Under the pieces are notes generated by a model. That model did not search any database, was not told the origin of the DNA, and saw only the letters and a program-made list of their open reading frames with translations. From NCBI RefSeq assembly GCF_900130005.1, contig NZ_FQXP01000003.1, positions 434,001 through 498,000 of the forward strand: a stretch of DNA of 64,000 bases, in the 5' to 3' direction. Position 1 is the first letter of the stretch. Each line of letters begins with the position of its first letter. This DNA comes from Clostridium collagenovorans DSM 3089 (GTDB lineage: Bacteria > Bacillota > Clostridia > Clostridiales > Clostridiaceae). Shown piece by piece: positions 61,408 through 64,000 of this stretch. The translations under genes were made by a program, and so were the position numbers.

Positions 61408-62160
61408 TTATAAAGATATTTTGGACTTTAAATATTCAACTAATTGACTTTTTAACTCAAGTATTTCAGGGTTATTCATCATATCCCTTGTCCTATTTGT
61501 AGGAAGTGGTACATCTATATGTTTCAATGTTCTTATAGGTTTATCACTTACAACTAGAATTTTTGTAGATAAAAATATAGCTTCTTCCACGTCATGTGTT
61601 ATAAATAAAATAGTTTTATCTAAATTAAGCCATTGATTTAAAATCCATTCCTGTAGAGTCATTTTAGTAATTGCATCTAAAGCACTAAAGGGCTCGTCAA
61701 GTAGCATAAGATCTGCTCCAGTAAGCAGTGTTCTTATAAAAGAAATTCTTTGCTTCATTCCACCAGATAAATCCTTTGGATATTTTAATGCATAGGTATG
61801 TAAGTCAAATTCTGTTAACATTTTTAAAGCTATCTCTTGAGAAGCACACTTACTTTTACCTTGTAACTCTAAAGGTAAAGAAATATTTTGAAGAATATTT
61901 CTAAAAGGAAGTAATAAGTCCTTTTGAGGCATATACCCTATAAAAGATTTTAAAGAGTTTACGTTTTTTCCTTCTATTAATATTTCTCCAGAGTTAGGTG
62001 ATTCTAAATTATTTATTAATCTAAAAATAGTACTTTTTCCGCAACCACTTGCTCCTATAATACTAATGAAATCACCTTTGTTAACTTTGAAACTTAGGTT
62101 TTCTATAATGTATTCTGTGGTGTCTTTATATTTGAAAGAAATATCATTAAAATCTAACAT
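61408..62160 (-). CDS. thiZ: Thiamine-precursor ABC importer ATPase ThiZ
   Basis: ATPase subunit, 250 aa. Walker A is GASGCGKST (about 37-45), the Q-loop is GYMPQKDLLLPFRN, the signature LSGGMKQRISFIRT, Walker B LMLLDEPFSALD, and the switch His is in ITHDVEEA. SD GGAG is about 11 nt from the ATG. It follows tenA by 20 nt. It pairs with ThiX and ThiY. Confidence 0.9.
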   Translation of the reverse strand: MLDFNDISFKYKDTTEYIIENLSFKVNKGDFISIIGASGCGKSTIFRLINNLESPNSGEILIEGKNVNSLKSFIGYMPQKDLLLPFRNILQNISLPLELQGKSKCASQEIALKMLTEFDLHTYALKYPKDLSGGMKQRISFIRTLLTGADLMLLDEPFSALDAITKMTLQEWILNQWLNLDKTILFITHDVEEAIFLSTKILVVSDKPIRTLKHIDVPLPTNRTRDMMNNPEILELKSQLVEYLKSKISL

Positions 62161-62180
62161 TTTAAAATAGATTCTCCTTT

Positions 62181-62843
62181 TTAATTTAAACTCATGTTAA
62201 AAGACATTTCCCAAAAGTTATATTCATATTTGCTACAGTTTATAAATATATCCTTAAGTCTAAGTAGTTCTGCTTCACTTGCATTTTCTGTAAGTTTATC
62301 AACTAAATCAATACACCATTTAGTTGTTTCAGCATATTCCTTAGAAATATAACCACTAATCCATTCTCCATAGAACTCGTGATTAACTGAGTTTTCGATT
62401 TTGCTTAATTCTTGTGCAATTAATTGATAACTCCAAGCACAAGAAAGTATAGCAACGGCTAAGTCGGATAAAGTTCCATTATGAGAAACTGATAACATAT
62501 AATTTGTATAAGATATGTTACTTAATGAAGCTTCAGTGTTTTTAACTTCTTCTTGGGAAATACCTAAACGCTTCATGTAACTTTTATGTATCTTCATTTC
62601 TCCATTTAAAATATCGTGTACCATAATAGAAAAATCTCTCATAGTTTCTTCATCTGTAGCTTTAATTATACCTAAGGCAAATACCTTAGCATAATCTAAA
62701 AGATAAATATAATCTTGAATTAAATAAAACCTAAACTTTTCTATTTCTAAGTCTCCATTACCTATGCCAGCAACAAATGGATGAGTGTAATATGAATCCC
62801 ATATGTCCTTAGCACTTTCATATAAATATTGTGAACACTTCAT
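62181..62843 (-). CDS. tenA: Thiaminase II / aminopyrimidine aminohydrolase TenA
   Basis: Hydrolyses aminopyrimidine breakdown products of thiamine (or thiamine itself) to HMP. It is 220 aa from the ATG at 62843 with SD AAGGGGG; an in-frame start 48 nt upstream lies within the riboswitch terminator. The active-site Cys is in ILSCAWSYQLIAQEL. Other family residues are in HPFVAGIGNGDLEIEKFRFY and YGEWISGYISKEYA. First gene of the riboswitch operon. Product HMP feeds ThiD. Confidence 0.94.
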   Translation of the reverse strand: MKCSQYLYESAKDIWDSYYTHPFVAGIGNGDLEIEKFRFYLIQDYIYLLDYAKVFALGIIKATDEETMRDFSIMVHDILNGEMKIHKSYMKRLGISQEEVKNTEASLSNISYTNYMLSVSHNGTLSDLAVAILSCAWSYQLIAQELSKIENSVNHEFYGEWISGYISKEYAETTKWCIDLVDKLTENASEAELLRLKDIFINCSKYEYNFWEMSFNMSLN

Positions 62844-62880
62844 AATATAAAACCCCCTTAAAGCTTTACAGGTTAAAAAT

Positions 62881-62909
62881 AAAAAAACCACTTTCCTTTG
62901 AAAGTGGTT
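62881..62909 (-). terminator. Riboswitch expression-platform terminator before tenA
   Basis: Read on the - strand, AACCACTTTC pairs with GAAAGTGGTT (62886-62895 with 62900-62909 on +), tetraloop, then a T-run (A-run 62881-62887 on +). It lies between the TPP aptamer and tenA, so TPP should switch the operon off. Confidence 0.88.
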
Positions 62910-62963
62910 AGAAAATCTTAATAATATTTAAAAATATACATATATAAATATCTAAGGCTTCAA

Positions 62964-63034
62964 ACTACTTCCTTACGCCAGAATTAACTAGATCAAGTTA
63001 TAAGGGTAAATCTCAGCTCGTAGCACCCCTAGTA
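62964..63034 (-). promoter_or_regulatory. TPP riboswitch (tenA-thiZXY)
   Basis: Second THI-box, on the - strand. From 63034 downward it reads AGGGGTGCTACGAGCTGAGA, then ACCCTTATAACTTGATCTAG and TTCTGGCGTAAGGAAG. These are the conserved TPP aptamer blocks, with the variable P3 arm short or absent. Confidence 0.95.
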
Positions 63035-63287
63035 GTATATAAAAATTAAATTTTTCTTAATTATAACACTATTCTTATAAAAATGCAAAATATGTTATGT
63101 TCTTAGTGAAAATTTAATGTTCTTTATTAATGAAAATAAAAATATTACTAAAAGCTATTATAATTAAGTATAAAAATGAAGTTTTTATTAAGAAAATTTT
63201 AAACAAAATGTTATTCTTTTAGTATAAAAGGTATAATATAATATATTACATAAAAGAAAAGAATGTATAAGAATGGGAGGGTTTGAG

Positions 63288-63611
63288 GTGGATGTTAATG
63301 GAATCCAAGGCTTATTCCTAATAAGTATAAAAGATAAAACGGTTATAGAAATACCTCCTTTAGGCGGAGTTATTGGAAGAGCAGGTGATATTTGTCCATC
63401 ATATTTCAAAAATAATAAGTATGTAAGTAGAAGGCATGCTAAGATTGAATATTTTTATGGAGATTATGTGATTTTTGATTTAGGAAGCAAAAATGGAACA
63501 AAGGTAAATGGTCTTACTTTAGATGTAGGATTAAGTTTTCCTATTAGAGGAGGAGACTTATTAGAAATATGTGATGAGAAATTTGAGGTTTCTTATATAG
63601 GTATATATTAA
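63288..63611 (+). CDS. FHA-domain protein
   Basis: Single forkhead-associated domain, 107 aa, likely a phosphothreonine-binding adaptor. Motifs are GVIGRAGD, YVSRRHAKIEY (Ser/Arg and His phosphate contacts) and FDLGSKNGTKVNG. The GTG at 63288, with GGGAGG 7 nt upstream, is preferred. An ATG at 63273 overlaps that SD. No kinase or secretion gene is visible in the window; the partner may be the gene that follows. Confidence 0.85.
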   Translation: MDVNGIQGLFLISIKDKTVIEIPPLGGVIGRAGDICPSYFKNNKYVSRRHAKIEYFYGDYVIFDLGSKNGTKVNGLTLDVGLSFPIRGGDLLEICDEKFEVSYIGIY

Positions 63612-63660
63612 TTATGTAAGGATTGAAAAATTCTTAAAAAGCTATGGAGTGATAGGTTTA

Positions 63661-64000
63661 ATGATTCTTTTGGAGAAGATAGATGATAATGAATTTAAGG
63701 ATAAAGTATCCATATATATTGAAAATATTAATAATGGATTTGAAAGATATATAAGTGGGATTCTTGAGTATGAAGAAGTAACCAGGGATAATATGGTTGA
63801 AAATGTGAAAATAAAAGAAGATACAGTTATTAATTTTATTAAAGAGGTTTATAAAATTAATAACTTCAAGGACATATATATAGATTTTTATTTTGAAAAC
63901 TTAAGTAAGGAATCTATAGAAATTATAAAGAACAATATTGAAAAGGAAGATATTGAGGTTTTGGAAAATCATATAGAAAAGTTTGGAAATGAGGGTGTGC
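63661..64000 (+). CDS. Unknown protein, 5' part (gene runs out of the window)
   Basis: An open frame from the ATG at 63661 (SD GGAGTGAT about 9 nt upstream) to the last base, at least 113 aa with no stop. The product is acidic and rich in Asn, Ile, Lys and Glu, with no membrane segment in the visible part (starts MILLEKIDDNEFKDKVSIYI). It lies 49 nt after the FHA gene and is likely in its operon. Not recognised. Confidence 0.7.
   Translation, partial: MILLEKIDDNEFKDKVSIYIENINNGFERYISGILEYEEVTRDNMVENVKIKEDTVINFIKEVYKINNFKDIYIDFYFENLSKESIEIIKNNIEKEDIEVLENHIEKFGNEGV

Noticed and set aside
1..64000. CRISPR arrays, prophage, insertion sequences, tRNA or rRNA genes
   Set aside because: No repeat-spacer pattern, transposase, integrase other than the XerD-like protein, or tRNA/rRNA signature was seen on either strand.

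Overview
The window looks like chromosome from a low-GC, spore-forming, anaerobic Firmicute, most likely Clostridium sensu stricto. The evidence is very AT-rich sequence with AGA/TTA-rich codon use, strong AGGAGG-type Shine-Dalgarno (SD) sites, and sporulation genes (spo0A, spoIVB, spoIIM, a ytfJ/gerW homologue). Gene order matches Bacillus/Clostridium core clusters, and anaerobe-type enzymes are present. I cannot name the species. I see no rRNA, tRNA, CRISPR array, prophage, transposase or origin.

Region 1 (1-11.6 kb) is a conserved core cluster, all on +: xseA (3' part), xseB, ispA, a large structured RNA, oapA, dxs, tlyA, nadK, argR, recN, spoIVB, spo0A. The ~550-nt RNA between ispA and oapA is interpreted as an OLE RNA (ornate, large, extremophilic). 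It is followed by the gene for its membrane partner OapA and has its own extended -10 promoter. This is the most striking element in the window.

Region 2 (11.6-19.8 kb) has two small unknown genes, a gene-poor stretch with a perfect 24-bp inverted repeat, a Nudix hydrolase, spoIIM, a XerD-like recombinase with two altered catalytic positions, deoB, a pyrimidine nucleoside phosphorylase and a dacF-type carboxypeptidase. Region 3 (20-33.6 kb) has topB, scpAB, convergent ytfJ/DUF2953, a second carboxypeptidase, a two-gene cysteine-rich flavoprotein system, an unknown acidic protein, a TM2 protein, a double-cubane-type HgdB-family protein and a small alarmone synthetase.

Region 4 (33.7-47.8 kb) has a tyrosine T-box with tyrS, truA, an amino-acid permease, terC preceded by two tandem covarying hairpins, msrA, DUF1622, a patatin, a pentapeptide-repeat/channel-like protein, an NMT1-type ABC importer, a TtcA-like protein, a cupin and a 43-aa protein. 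Region 5 (47.8-64 kb) has an ABC-2 exporter, a vitamin B6 salvage cluster (pdxK-like, ECF S component, radical SAM), a 59-aa protein and dbpA. Two thiamine units follow, each with a TPP riboswitch (thiD-thiM-thiE on +; tenA-thiZ-thiX-thiY on -), flanking a MATE pump. The window ends with an FHA protein and a partial unknown gene.

The thiamine units together look like salvage: degraded thiamine or pyrimidine is imported (ThiXYZ) and hydrolysed (TenA). HMP is phosphorylated by ThiD, thiazole by ThiM, and the two halves are joined by ThiE. A recurring oddity is that three genes (Nudix, second carboxypeptidase, tyrS) have a strong SD placed 35-41 nt upstream of the ATG. In each a compact hairpin would reduce the effective spacing to about 9-11 nt. 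Coordinates, starts and RNA pairings were worked out by eye; protein assignments rest on recognised motifs and gene order, not on searches.
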